Assembly (NCBI GenBank): GCA_020443945.1
Contig: JAIZWN010000148.1
Location: forward strand, 1 to 5,568
Length of the DNA: 5,568 nt
DNA from: Candidatus Thiosymbion ectosymbiont of Robbea hypermnestra
Lineage (GTDB): Bacteria; Pseudomonadota; Gammaproteobacteria; Chromatiales; Chromatiaceae
Direction: 5' to 3'
Part shown: positions 1 to 4,643 of the stretch, piece by piece
Layout of the letters: each line of letters starts with the position of its first letter
Numbering within the stretch: position 1 is the first letter of the stretch
The notes under the pieces: generated by a model
What the model was told of the DNA's origin: nothing
Database searches by the model: none
The model's input: only the letters and a program-made list of their open reading frames with translations
Made by a program: the position numbers and the translations under genes

Positions 1-47
1 TACGCTTATTGGAACCGCTACACCCCAGCCATGCTATGCGGGCACTA
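1..47. repeat. Terminal direct repeat, left copy (identical to 5522-5568)
   Basis: The first 47 bases are identical to the last 47. The repeat lies inside vapB coding sequence and joining the copies restores the gene, so it is most simply the overlap left when a circular sequence is written out linearly. The circle would be 5521 bp. Confidence 0.9.
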
Positions 48-191
48 TTAACCTTGCTCGAACCTTTAGAGAAATCAACTATCACACCTAAGCGTTCATT
101 GCACGAATTTATTGGTATACTGGAAAATTCCACTGTCTTTTCTGGCAATCCCGTTACTTTACAACGAGACATGCGTGATGAGTGGAATTAA
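1..191 (+). CDS. vapB: VapB-type antitoxin, 3' part (begins at 5479 across the junction)
   Basis: This is the C-terminal part of the antitoxin that starts at 5479. Its codons begin at position 3. There is no convincing start codon inside the window here: TTG 9 is the first possible start but has no ribosome binding site and would remove the N-terminal hairpin. The C-terminal segment (SLHEFIGILENSTVFSGNPV, then a charged end MRDEWN) is the pattern seen at the end of VapB-like antitoxins that bind PIN toxins (GDPVEIQRKMRDEWD-like); this is recalled family knowledge, not a search. Its last 14 bases overlap the vapC start, which implies translational coupling. Confidence 0.8.
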   Translation, partial: RLLEPLHPSHAMRALLTLLEPLEKSTITPKRSLHEFIGILENSTVFSGNPVTLQRDMRDEWN

Positions 192-564
192 ATATTTGTT
201 GGATACTAATATTGTGATCGGCTTACTTAAAGCATTCCCGGACGCAACGAATTTATTACAACCGTATCCTGATTTACTTGAGAAATGTGCCGTTAGCCAG
301 ATTATCCGCATGGAATTGCTTGGTTTTCCGGGAGTTGACGTGGAAAACACACAACAAATTTCAGCATTTTTAGAGAATTGTCCAGTTTTCCTTTTAGATG
401 AGCGCATTGAGCAAGCTGCAATTGTATTGCGTCGCACTGGGCGTTTTAAATTGCCGGATGCCATTATTGCCGCAACAGCACAACTTAATGATCTTAAACT
501 TTTAACACTGGATGAACGCCTTGCTAAAGCATTCAAGGCTTATGAAGAAATTGACCAATTTTGA
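178..564 (+). CDS. vapC: VapC-type PIN-domain toxin (ribonuclease)
   Basis: This is a 128-residue PIN-domain toxin, expected to be a metal-dependent RNase that halts translation when not bound by VapB. The four acidic active-site positions are all present: D9 in YLLDTN, E46 in RMELLGF, D94 in KLPDAIIAA and D112 in LLTLDERL. Length and motif spacing are normal for the family, so it should be active. I chose ATG 178 because it puts the LLDTN strand at the usual distance from the N-terminus and overlaps the antitoxin stop by 14 bases. GTG 175 is the only close alternative. The longer frame from 112 is merely the antitoxin read in another phase. The gene ends at TGA 562-564, followed by a small hairpin. 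Confidence 0.92.
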   Translation: MSGIKYLLDTNIVIGLLKAFPDATNLLQPYPDLLEKCAVSQIIRMELLGFPGVDVENTQQISAFLENCPVFLLDERIEQAAIVLRRTGRFKLPDAIIAATAQLNDLKLLTLDERLAKAFKAYEEIDQF

Positions 565-565
565 A

Positions 566-589
566 ATATCTAGCAGGCACAGCAGATAT
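566..589 (+). other. Small hairpin just after vapC
   Basis: ATATCT and GC at 566-574 pair with GCAGATAT at 582-589, leaving one bulged A and a seven-base loop. It starts two bases after the vapC stop codon. There is no T-run after it, so it is not a standard intrinsic terminator. It could protect the mRNA 3' end or be chance. Confidence 0.3.
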
Positions 590-628
590 GAAATGGGTTG
601 ATGTTCAAGGCAGCAGTGGCCCCAGGTT

Positions 629-770
629 TAGCCCGCGTAGGGCGGGTAAGAGGCGCGCTTGGTAGCTGAGTTGACCACCGTGATCGGACGCCTCGTCACC
701 CGCCGTCAGGTGGTGATGACCAAATGGCGGATGGCGGCCGTCCATGGCCTTATTCGCCCTACGCGGGCTA
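629..770. mobile_element. MITE family A, copy 1 (16-bp perfect terminal inverted repeats)
   Basis: The element is 142 bp and bounded by a perfect 16-bp inverted repeat: TAGCCCGCGTAGGGCG at 629-644 and its complement at 755-770. The interior is GC-rich with further self-complementary pieces around 680-750 and holds no credible gene. A second copy about 91% identical lies at 3952-4092, which shows it is a dispersed element. It probably moved using a transposase encoded elsewhere. No clear target-site duplication can be read. The reading frame through it (from 659) is a repeat artefact. Confidence 0.8.
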
Positions 771-796
771 ATGGTACAAGATTAACAAGATTTTTC

Positions 797-968
797 ATTG
801 TTTTGACTGCGAATATGATCGTTGAGAATCCCGTCATCTGTGAGATCAAGGCTCCTGAGACGGTTACAGTTGGTCGACTACTTGGTTGCAACGGGAATCG
901 ACATCGGATTGCTAATCAACTTCGGTAAGAATATGACCGTATGCGCCAAACTAAACCATGCTGGCTAG
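797..968 (+). pseudogene. GxxExxxY-family (PD-(D/E)XK-like) protein, frameshifted C-terminal remnant
   Basis: Two adjacent frames read as the end of a GxxExxxY-type protein, a family with a PD-(D/E)XK nuclease-like fold and unsettled function. The first frame gives NMIVENPVICEIKAPETVT, including the EIKA strand that carries the ExK motif. A usual Asp just upstream appears as Asn. The second frame, entered at about 867, gives QLVDYLVATGIDIGLLINFG and ends at TAG 966-968. The few residues that normally link the two pieces are missing, so a small deletion with a frameshift lies near 861-869. The N-terminal part, including the GxxExxxY signature, is absent; MITE A copy 1 ends 26 bases upstream. 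It is not functional. Confidence 0.65.
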
Positions 969-972
969 CATT

Positions 973-1482
973 ATGAAAAATGAGAAGTACGAGTTTTTTT
1001 ATGAATATGCTCGCGCATCCCTTGATGATGAACTAAATCGCTCCTCTCGCATAGAAGAAAAAACTGGTAAATTCATTAACCTACTATCGATTATAGTAGC
1101 CGCATATTCTTTACTTCTTCGATATTTGGTTCCTGATATTTTTCCACTACAAGGTGTGTTTCGCTGGAGTATAGTAGTGGCCATCGCTATAACCTACTTG
1201 GGATTATTGTTATCTTGGGGTTTTTTGTACAAAGCTCTTAAGTTTGTTGAGATGCCAAGGATGCCGCTGGATGATAAATTCATTACTATGTTTAAAAATC
1301 GAACGCTGCCTACAAATCACTACACTTTAGGGATAACGGCTTCCCAAGCCTTAAAAGATGCAAGAAAGGCTAATTCAGATAAACTAGAGCTTGTGAGAAT
1401 GGGGTACAGAGGCATGGCATTTTCGGTACTATGTCTCTCAGTCTCCTTGTTATTATTTTTGATTCACCAGGGTATTCAATAA
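973..1482 (+). CDS. Three-TM membrane protein of unknown function
   Basis: I do not recognise a named family. From ATG 973 the protein has 169 residues; ATG 958 would add five, and neither start has a clear ribosome binding site. An amphipathic charged N-terminal helix (YARASLDDELNRSSRIEEKT) leads into a first membrane helix at about residues 34-53, a second at 64-86, a polar stretch of about 60 residues with MPLDD and ASQALKDARKANSDKLELV, and a third helix at about 148-165. A charged helix ending in an 'IEEK' turn before the first TM, plus a polar middle with a late AxxxN...K helix, resembles small effectors of signalling-linked defence systems (SLATT or Pycsar-TM-like). That is a resemblance only. 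An acidic-protein gene follows 20 bases later, then an attC, so the pair looks like one integron cassette. Confidence 0.75.
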   Translation: MKNEKYEFFYEYARASLDDELNRSSRIEEKTGKFINLLSIIVAAYSLLLRYLVPDIFPLQGVFRWSIVVAIAITYLGLLLSWGFLYKALKFVEMPRMPLDDKFITMFKNRTLPTNHYTLGITASQALKDARKANSDKLELVRMGYRGMAFSVLCLSVSLLLFLIHQGIQ

Positions 1483-1502
1483 ACGAACAGGGGCTAATCA
1501 TC

Positions 1503-1649
1503 ATGTCAAATGAAAACAATGACAATGAAAAAGAAAACACGCAACAAGAACTAGAACCAGATTTTGACGCAGAACCACCAAAAGTCACATACATCTTAGA
1601 TGATGTGACTCCAAAGAGTAGTAATACTTTAAACGAAGATGACGAATAG
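1503..1649 (+). CDS. Small acidic protein (48 residues), unknown function
   Basis: ATG 1503 is preceded by AGGGG about 8 bases upstream, which decides this start over the in-frame ATG at 1431 that lies inside the membrane-protein gene. The product MSNENNDNEKENTQQELEPD... is highly charged and mostly Glu/Asp/Asn, with one short strand-like stretch (KVTYILDDV) near residues 27-35. It has no membrane segment and is probably disordered. It sits 20 bases after the three-TM gene and ends two bases before an attC, so it is the last gene of that cassette. It may be a partner or regulator of the membrane protein. No homologue is recognised, and because of its length and composition it could be untranslated. 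Confidence 0.6.
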   Translation: MSNENNDNEKENTQQELEPDFDAEPPKVTYILDDVTPKSSNTLNEDDE

Positions 1650-1651
1650 TC

Positions 1652-1713
1652 GCATAACAAAAACATCTAGCGGACGCGCCAAAGGCGTGCGCCGTTGATG
1701 GTTGCCGTTAGGC
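1652..1713 (+). other. Integron attC site 1 (62 bp)
   Basis: The left box GCATAAC (1652-1658) fits RYYYAAC with one deviation. The right box GTTAGGC (1707-1713) fits GTTRRRY exactly, and the two are complementary at six of seven positions. Inside, CATCTAGCGG (1664-1673) pairs with CCGTTGATG (1692-1700), leaving one unpaired G as an extrahelical base and one mismatch. The loop segment holds a further GC stem (about 1674-1690). Box, spacer, bulged inner stem and 62-bp length match the folded structure recognised by integron integrase. It lies directly after the acidic-protein gene in the orientation expected for a cassette 3' end. Confidence 0.75.
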
Positions 1714-1741
1714 TGTAACATTGTATTCTCGTTCCCGCGCG

Positions 1742-1771
1742 CCGCACAGAGTAGGGTCCGCTGTGCGGACC
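1742..1771. repeat. Palindromic repeat with two competing hairpins
   Basis: GGTCCGC (1755-1761) and GCGGACC (1765-1771) form a 7-bp stem with a 3-base loop. CCGCACAG (1742-1749) can instead pair with CTGTGCGG (1761-1768), using some of the same bases. It resembles the short hairpin repeats common between genes in proteobacteria. There is no gene here. Confidence 0.5.
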
Positions 1772-1830
1772 TTCTTAATATCAACGCCCCTAACAACAGG
1801 CTCCTGGGCTTTAGGGTGGGAAAAAGGAAT

Positions 1831-1865
1831 AGCCCGTAGCATCTTTGGACTTTGCCCAACTTACC
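1831..1865. repeat. Degenerate fragment of MITE family B
   Basis: AGCCCGTAGC (1831-1840) equals part of the B copies at about 3330 and 4651. ATCTTTGGAC (1841-1850) equals B2 at about 4830, and TTTGCCCAAC-TTACC (1851-1865) matches 4886-4900 with one change. The pieces are in the same order but with the intervening sequence removed, so this looks like an internally deleted copy. It overlaps the left box of the attC proposed at 1854-2180. Confidence 0.4.
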
Positions 1866-1887
1866 ATGACAAGCGACCAGCACACTT

Positions 1888-2137
1888 AATGGCAAAGTTC
1901 GCACAAGCTCTTGTCGGCGTACCGGTCCCTAAGGAAACGGCATTGAGGCCAACATCTATGGGCGAGAGGCTACTGGGTAACCACAAGTGGAAAGGTGACC
2001 GACGAGGTGTGGAAAGAATCCATCAGGAACCAAAAGCCGTTAGAGCTGGATGACGATTTTGAGGTTGTGTAGCGGCAGCGAATGGCCGATGAATCCGGCT
2101 TTAAGCCGTAACTCGAAGCCACCGGCTTTAGCCGATG
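1888..2137 (+). mobile_element. IS200/IS605-family element remnant
   Basis: This stretch lies between the innermost arms of the proposed attC. It holds the last third of a TnpA transposase (1917-2072) followed by two hairpins, CGGCTTTAAGCCG at about 2096-2108 and CGGCT-TT-AGCCG at about 2123-2134. Subterminal hairpins just after tnpA are typical of the right end of IS200/IS605 elements. The left end and most of tnpA are missing, so the element is dead. The exact ends cannot be fixed by eye. Confidence 0.6.
1917..2072 (+). pseudogene. tnpA: IS200/IS605 TnpA transposase, C-terminal remnant with in-frame stop
   Basis: The frame AYRSLRKRH-stop-GQHLWARGYW, then VTTSGKVTDEVWKESIRNQK and an acidic end DDDFEVV, matches the C-terminal region of small IS200/IS605 Y1 transposases (pattern LRKRYWGxxLWARGYW...TSGxVTDExxxxYIxNQ). 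This is recalled family knowledge. The TGA at 1944-1946 sits where the family has Trp, so it is one G-to-A change from sense. The catalytic HUH pair and Tyr lie in the missing upstream part. The longer open frame over the same bases (from 1721) gives a sequence with no family resemblance and is not the gene. The stop is TAG 2070-2072. Confidence 0.65.
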
Positions 2138-2203
2138 AAGTGTTCACACCTGGCAACTCGCCGTCTACTGCCTGTTGGGCAAAATTAAGGGATGGTTGTA
2201 AAT

Positions 2204-2776
2204 ATGTTTCTTAACCTATCGTTGGGAGTTATAACCAGTATAATTGCTCATTTTGTATTGAATGGGTCGGTATGGATTGGTTTTTTATTGTTTACAGTTG
2301 CTTTGTTCTTGGCGATATACTGGGAGATTTTATCAAGAAAATTGATTCTGGTTTACTTGCTTATTTACCCCATTTTTATGGTTATCCAGATTACATTGCC
2401 GCATCCGGTTGATTTTACTTTCAGAATTTTAAGTCCGATTCACAATCAATATGTACTCGTTGGAAACAGATTTCACATTGAAGGTGTTGGGGGTAAAAGA
2501 AAGCTGCAACTGTTAGTAGAAGATACGGTTTCGGGAAATACGTACTGCGTAGATACACGCTTGGCTCGTTTGCAAGGCAATAGGTGGCGATTTGCTGACT
2601 GTGAGCTAAGTGCAGTGAACACTTATCGAATTGTTGTTCAATATAGAGATAATGACACGCAGTTCGAGACACAGGAAATTACTCTCCACTCTACAAATAA
2701 GTTAACCCTGTGGAAACAGATATATAACTTCTACCGAAAGGTAGTCTTCATGCTCTCCAATCAGAGCAATCAATAG
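2204..2776 (+). CDS. Membrane-anchored protein with C-terminal beta-rich (Ig-like) domain, unknown function
   Basis: The protein has 190 residues from ATG 2204. ATG 2192 would add four residues, but AAGGG then touches the start codon, whereas it lies 12 bases before 2204. Three hydrophobic segments (about residues 3-19, 22-40 and 46-64) are followed by a soluble domain at about 70-168 made of alternating strands: RILSPIHNQYVLVGNRFHIE, LQLLVEDTVSG, RWRFADCEL and TYRIVVQYR. The 'I-SP ... F-I-EG' opening and the 'W-F ... Y-I-V' ending suggest an immunoglobulin-like sandwich. It starts 24 bases after a probable attC and is followed 16 bases later by a secreted-protein gene whose mature part opens in the same way, so the two probably act together at the envelope. 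No named family is recognised. Confidence 0.75.
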   Translation: MFLNLSLGVITSIIAHFVLNGSVWIGFLLFTVALFLAIYWEILSRKLILVYLLIYPIFMVIQITLPHPVDFTFRILSPIHNQYVLVGNRFHIEGVGGKRKLQLLVEDTVSGNTYCVDTRLARLQGNRWRFADCELSAVNTYRIVVQYRDNDTQFETQEITLHSTNKLTLWKQIYNFYRKVVFMLSNQSNQ

Positions 2777-2792
2777 CACGTGGGAGTCTGCC

Positions 2793-3278
2793 ATGAATCG
2801 TATAGTGAAGCTTGGTCTAGGTATGGGCTTTCTTGCAAGTATGTTAGCTTCTTCCAATGCATTGTCGCAAGAGTCAAGCCGCACAATAAACATCACTTCT
2901 CCAAGTTGTGGGGGAACATTCTCTTGTGAAGCAGTCCGCGGCAATGAGTGCTTTTTTACAGTACAGGGGACTGCAAATGGTCTTACAGATGGCGATTATG
3001 TTTCATTGCTATTAAAAATTGTTGGTGGGCGGGAATGGTGGCAAGGAGGAAATTCAGTAGGTTACAATGAAGACTTTAGTGACTCCTGGATCATCAGCAT
3101 GGTCAGCGTGGACCCAACGGGAATATCTAGGAATTTCGTTGGCAGAGCTATAGTGACTCGTGGTCCACAGAGGTCGGGGCGAAAGTATTCGAGGTTTCCG
3201 AGTGATGTGGCCATCTCTACCTCTGCATTTTGTCAATGGACGTTGCAAACTGATTCTGTGACACCAAGAAGGCCGTAG
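2793..3278 (+). CDS. Secreted small beta-rich protein with signal peptide, unknown function
   Basis: The gene starts at ATG 2793 with GGGAG 7 bases upstream. The 161-residue product has a signal peptide: R3 and K6, a hydrophobic core at 7-21, and a likely cut after ALS at 23-25. The mature part begins with INITSPSCGGTFSCEA and continues with FFTVQGTANGLTDGDYVSLL and REWWQGG, then strand-rich sequence. This resembles single Ig-like domains with an ITSP opening and a tryptophan-glycine turn. Four cysteines (39, 45, 53, 147) could form disulfides in the periplasm. It is the second gene of a two-gene unit with the upstream membrane protein. The last two codons and the TAG stop come from the start of MITE B copy 1, so the original C-terminus was probably different. 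Confidence 0.75.
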   Translation: MNRIVKLGLGMGFLASMLASSNALSQESSRTINITSPSCGGTFSCEAVRGNECFFTVQGTANGLTDGDYVSLLLKIVGGREWWQGGNSVGYNEDFSDSWIISMVSVDPTGISRNFVGRAIVTRGPQRSGRKYSRFPSDVAISTSAFCQWTLQTDSVTPRRP

Positions 3279-3398
3279 GGCGGGAAAGCGTAGCGCATCC
3301 CGCCTTCCGGGGAGGGGAATAATCGCCTCAGCCCGTAGCTCGTAGGATGCGGTGAGGCCAGGGATGACCGAACCGCATCGATGGATGGCAGCGTACCC
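3271..3398. mobile_element. MITE family B, copy 1
   Basis: The sequence from GGCCGTAGGGCGGGAAAGCG (3271) onwards recurs at 4592, nearly identical for about 70 bases. After the second copy's insertion it resumes to the GCGTACCC at about 3391-3398. It contains two hairpins: GGCGGGA with TCCCGCC at about 3279-3304, and GATGCGGT (3346-3353) with ACCGCATC (3372-3379). It provides the stop codon of the secreted-protein gene. There is no open frame of its own. Confidence 0.7.
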
Positions 3399-3426
3399 GA
3401 CACTGAACACTGATACCAAATATAAC
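3397..3426 (+). promoter_or_regulatory. Possible sigma-70 promoter for the ParE/RelE module
   Basis: CCGACA (3397-3402) as -35 and TATAAC (3421-3426) as -10 are separated by 18 bp. They match the consensus at 4/6 and 5/6, and the -10 lies 25 bases before the antitoxin start codon. The -35 overlaps the end of MITE B copy 1, so the repeat may have helped create the promoter. This is judged by eye only. Confidence 0.35.
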
Positions 3427-3451
3427 CCCTTACGATAAGAAGGGAAAGATC

Positions 3452-3682
3452 ATGACCTCGGAAGCCACTGTTACAATTACAGAAATGCTTGAAACACTAC
3501 CGGAACAGCTAAAAGGTCGAGTAGTCGAACATCTGAGGGAATACATTCAAGACCTCCGGGACGAAGCGCAGTGGAATGATTCATTTTCTCGAACCCAAGG
3601 TAAGCTGATCGAGACGGCCAAGCAGGTACGTAAAGAGATCGCGGAAGGCAAAGCAGCTCCCTTGGATATTGGGACACTATGA
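3452..3682 (+). CDS. Antitoxin of a ParE/RelE-type TA pair
   Basis: This is a 76-residue, mainly helical and highly charged protein with GAAGGGAAAG just upstream of ATG 3452 as a strong ribosome binding site. The N-terminus (ITEMLETLPEQLKGRVVEHL) looks like a dimerising helical region. The C-terminus ends in KEIAEGKAAPLDIGTL, a tail seen in antitoxins of this sort that is expected to wrap the toxin. The stop overlaps the start of the next gene by four bases (ATGA), so the two are translationally coupled, with antitoxin first. It probably represses its own operon, though no clear helix-turn-helix is visible. I give no symbol because the subfamily cannot be fixed by eye. Confidence 0.85.
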   Translation: MTSEATVTITEMLETLPEQLKGRVVEHLREYIQDLRDEAQWNDSFSRTQGKLIETAKQVRKEIAEGKAAPLDIGTL

Positions 3683-3942
3683 AATCCGCGACTGTACCAT
3701 CTTTCTGGAAACAGTACGGGAAACTTGACCACGATATTAAGGTACGGGCGAAAAAAGTATATCGGTTGTGGGCCAATGACCCTTTCCATCCATCTTTGCG
3801 TTTCAAGTGCATCAACCGGAGCGAAAACATCTGGTCGGTGAGGGTGACACTTGGTTACAGGGCTCTTGGTGTTCTTGATGGAGATACGGTCACTTGGTTT
3901 TGGATTGGTAGTCATGATAAATATGAGCAATTCTTCAGTTGA
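3679..3942 (+). CDS. ParE/RelE-superfamily toxin
   Basis: This 87-residue toxin overlaps the upstream antitoxin gene by ATGA. Features of the RelE/ParE fold are visible in order: N-terminal helices (FWKQYGKLDHDIKVRAKKVY), the NDPFHPSLRFKCI turn and strand with K43, the WSVRVTLGYRALG hairpin with R55 and R61, and the final strand TWFWIGSHDKYEQFF with H79 and Y82. The WFWIGSHDxY ending is common in small toxins annotated as type II RelE/ParE-like. Length and residues look intact. Whether it cuts mRNA or acts on gyrase cannot be told from sequence. MITE A copy 2 begins 10 bases after its TGA (3940-3942). Confidence 0.87.
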   Translation: MKSATVPSFWKQYGKLDHDIKVRAKKVYRLWANDPFHPSLRFKCINRSENIWSVRVTLGYRALGVLDGDTVTWFWIGSHDKYEQFFS

Positions 3943-3951
3943 CTTAAAAGA

Positions 3952-4092
3952 AGCTCGCGTAGGGCGGGTAAGGGGTGCGCTTGATAGCCGAGTTGACCAC
4001 CGTGATCGGACGCCTCGTCACCCGCCATCAGGTGGTGATGACCAAATGGCGGATGGCGGCCGTCCATGGCCTTATCCGCCCTATGCGGGCTG
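3952..4092. mobile_element. MITE family A, copy 2
   Basis: The second copy of the 629-770 element is about 140 bp with about 91% identity by eye. Its ends are more decayed: AGCTCGCGTAGGGCGG (3952-3967) against the complement of CCGCCCTATGCGGGCT at the right end, 14 of 16 matching. The interior from about 3990 to 4075 is almost identical to copy 1. It sits between the ParE/RelE toxin gene and the surviving part of a PIN toxin gene, and its right end coincides with the loss of the toxin's 5' half. Confidence 0.8.
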
Positions 4093-4102
4093 CCGTAGCT
4101 GA

Positions 4103-4384
4103 AAACGGATATTTCCTCCTGAATTTGGCGATCTTGAACCAATTCTCGAATACTACATTGGGAATTATGTCATGCCTAAAACACTGATAGGCGATGCAGT
4201 TCACCTTGCCTATGCCAGCTATTATGGAATTGAATATCTTTTGACTTGGAACTGTAACCACCTTGCCAATGCCAGCAAGAAAAAACATATTCATGTCATC
4301 AATGGTCGGCTTGGCTTGCCGACACCTGAAATTATCACTCCGCTAGAGTTATTCAAGGAGATACAAGACAATGATCGAGTCTGA
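4103..4384 (+). pseudogene. VapC-type PIN toxin, 5'-truncated
   Basis: The frame is open from 4103 (after an in-frame TGA at 4100-4102) to TGA 4382-4384. It reads PPEFGDLEPILEYYIGNYVM, then the PIN C-terminal core GDAVHLAYASYYGIEYLLTW and NCNHLANASKKKHIHVIN, with a PEIITPLELF end. This matches the last two thirds of VapC-like toxins of the 'GDALHLAxAS...LLTWNCxHLANA' type, a recalled pattern. The N-terminal strand with the first catalytic Asp is missing, as is any start with a ribosome binding site. ATG 4172 is internal. The break lies 11 bases after MITE A copy 2, so insertion with deletion is the likely cause. It should be inactive. A partner gene overlaps its end by 14 bases. Confidence 0.75.
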
Positions 4385-4643
4385 CTTGTTACTGGAAAAA
4401 TACCGTGTTCAAAAAAAATTATCGGCGGAAAGCGATACGATTAGAGAATATTTAGCTAAAACTCGTCTTGCAGCTGAAAAAGTTGCTCAGTCATACGGTT
4501 TTTCTTTGCGTTACGTTCAAATATCTAACATGGACATCCAGCCGGCTTCAGCTCCGCTACGCTCCGCAGAGTCGTCTGATTCTGGCGTTAGGGCCGTAGG
4601 GCGGGAAAGCGGAGCACATCCCGCCTTCCGAGGAAGGGAATAA
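4371..4643 (+). CDS. Probable partner (antitoxin-like) of the truncated PIN toxin; 3' end altered
   Basis: ATG 4371 overlaps the end of the PIN remnant by 14 bases, with AAGGAG at about 4356-4361 upstream, so it was co-translated with that toxin. The first 50 residues or so are helical and charged (MIESDLLLEKYRVQKKLSAE, then REYLAKTRLAAEKVAQSYGF). Small helical proteins of this sort often follow this type of PIN toxin and are taken to be its antitoxin; here that is inferred from position. After about residue 52 the frame runs through an attC-like site and then into MITE B, stopping at TAA 4641-4643. The last 35 residues or so are therefore not native, and the original stop was probably near 4525. 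Confidence 0.6.
   Translation: MIESDLLLEKYRVQKKLSAESDTIREYLAKTRLAAEKVAQSYGFSLRYVQISNMDIQPASAPLRSAESSDSGVRAVGRESGAHPAFRGRE
4523..4593 (+). other. Probable integron attC site 2 (71 bp), right box altered by a MITE
   Basis: The left box ATCTAAC (4523-4529) fits RYYYAAC. The right box GTTAGGG (4587-4593) fits GTTRRRY except for its last base, which coincides with the start of MITE B copy 2. After a 6-base spacer on each side, ATC(C)AG (4536-4541) pairs with CTGAT (4576-4580) leaving one unpaired C, as an attC inner stem does. The loop part (4550-4572) is CG-rich and partly self-complementary. It lies at the end of the PIN-toxin module in the same orientation as the other genes. Confidence 0.45.

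Larger units (their letters stand above)
1854..2180 (+). other. Probable integron attC site with an IS remnant in its loop
   Basis: Left box GCCCAAC (1854-1860) and right box GTTGGGC (2174-2180) are fully complementary and fit RYYYAAC / GTTRRRY. Moving inwards, four more segments pair in the right order: GAC 1868-1870 with GTC 2163-2165; GCGA 1873-1876 with TCGC 2158-2161, leaving an extra A as an extrahelical base; CCAG 1877-1880 with CTGG 2150-2153; and ACACTT 1882-1887 with AAGTGT 2138-2143. Removing the roughly 250 bp between the innermost arms leaves a site of about 80 bp, a normal attC size. The next gene starts 24 bases after the right box, as in a cassette. The left box also resembles the end of a MITE B copy, so a non-integron hairpin remains possible. 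Confidence 0.55.

Noticed and set aside
112..177. Upstream extension of the vapC frame to ATG 112
   Set aside because: These bases encode the antitoxin C-terminus in another frame, and the PIN fold begins at MSGIKYLLDTN from ATG 178.
659..928. Open frame of 89 codons (MVAELTTVIGRLVTRRQ...)
   Set aside because: Its first third is MITE A sequence that reads the same way in the other copy (3975 onward), and the rest is one frame of the GxxExxxY remnant. It is a repeat-pseudogene composite, not a gene.
1721..2053. Open frame of 110 codons over the IS region
   Set aside because: It runs in a different frame from the recognisable TnpA remnant and crosses hairpin repeats. The product has no family-like pattern.
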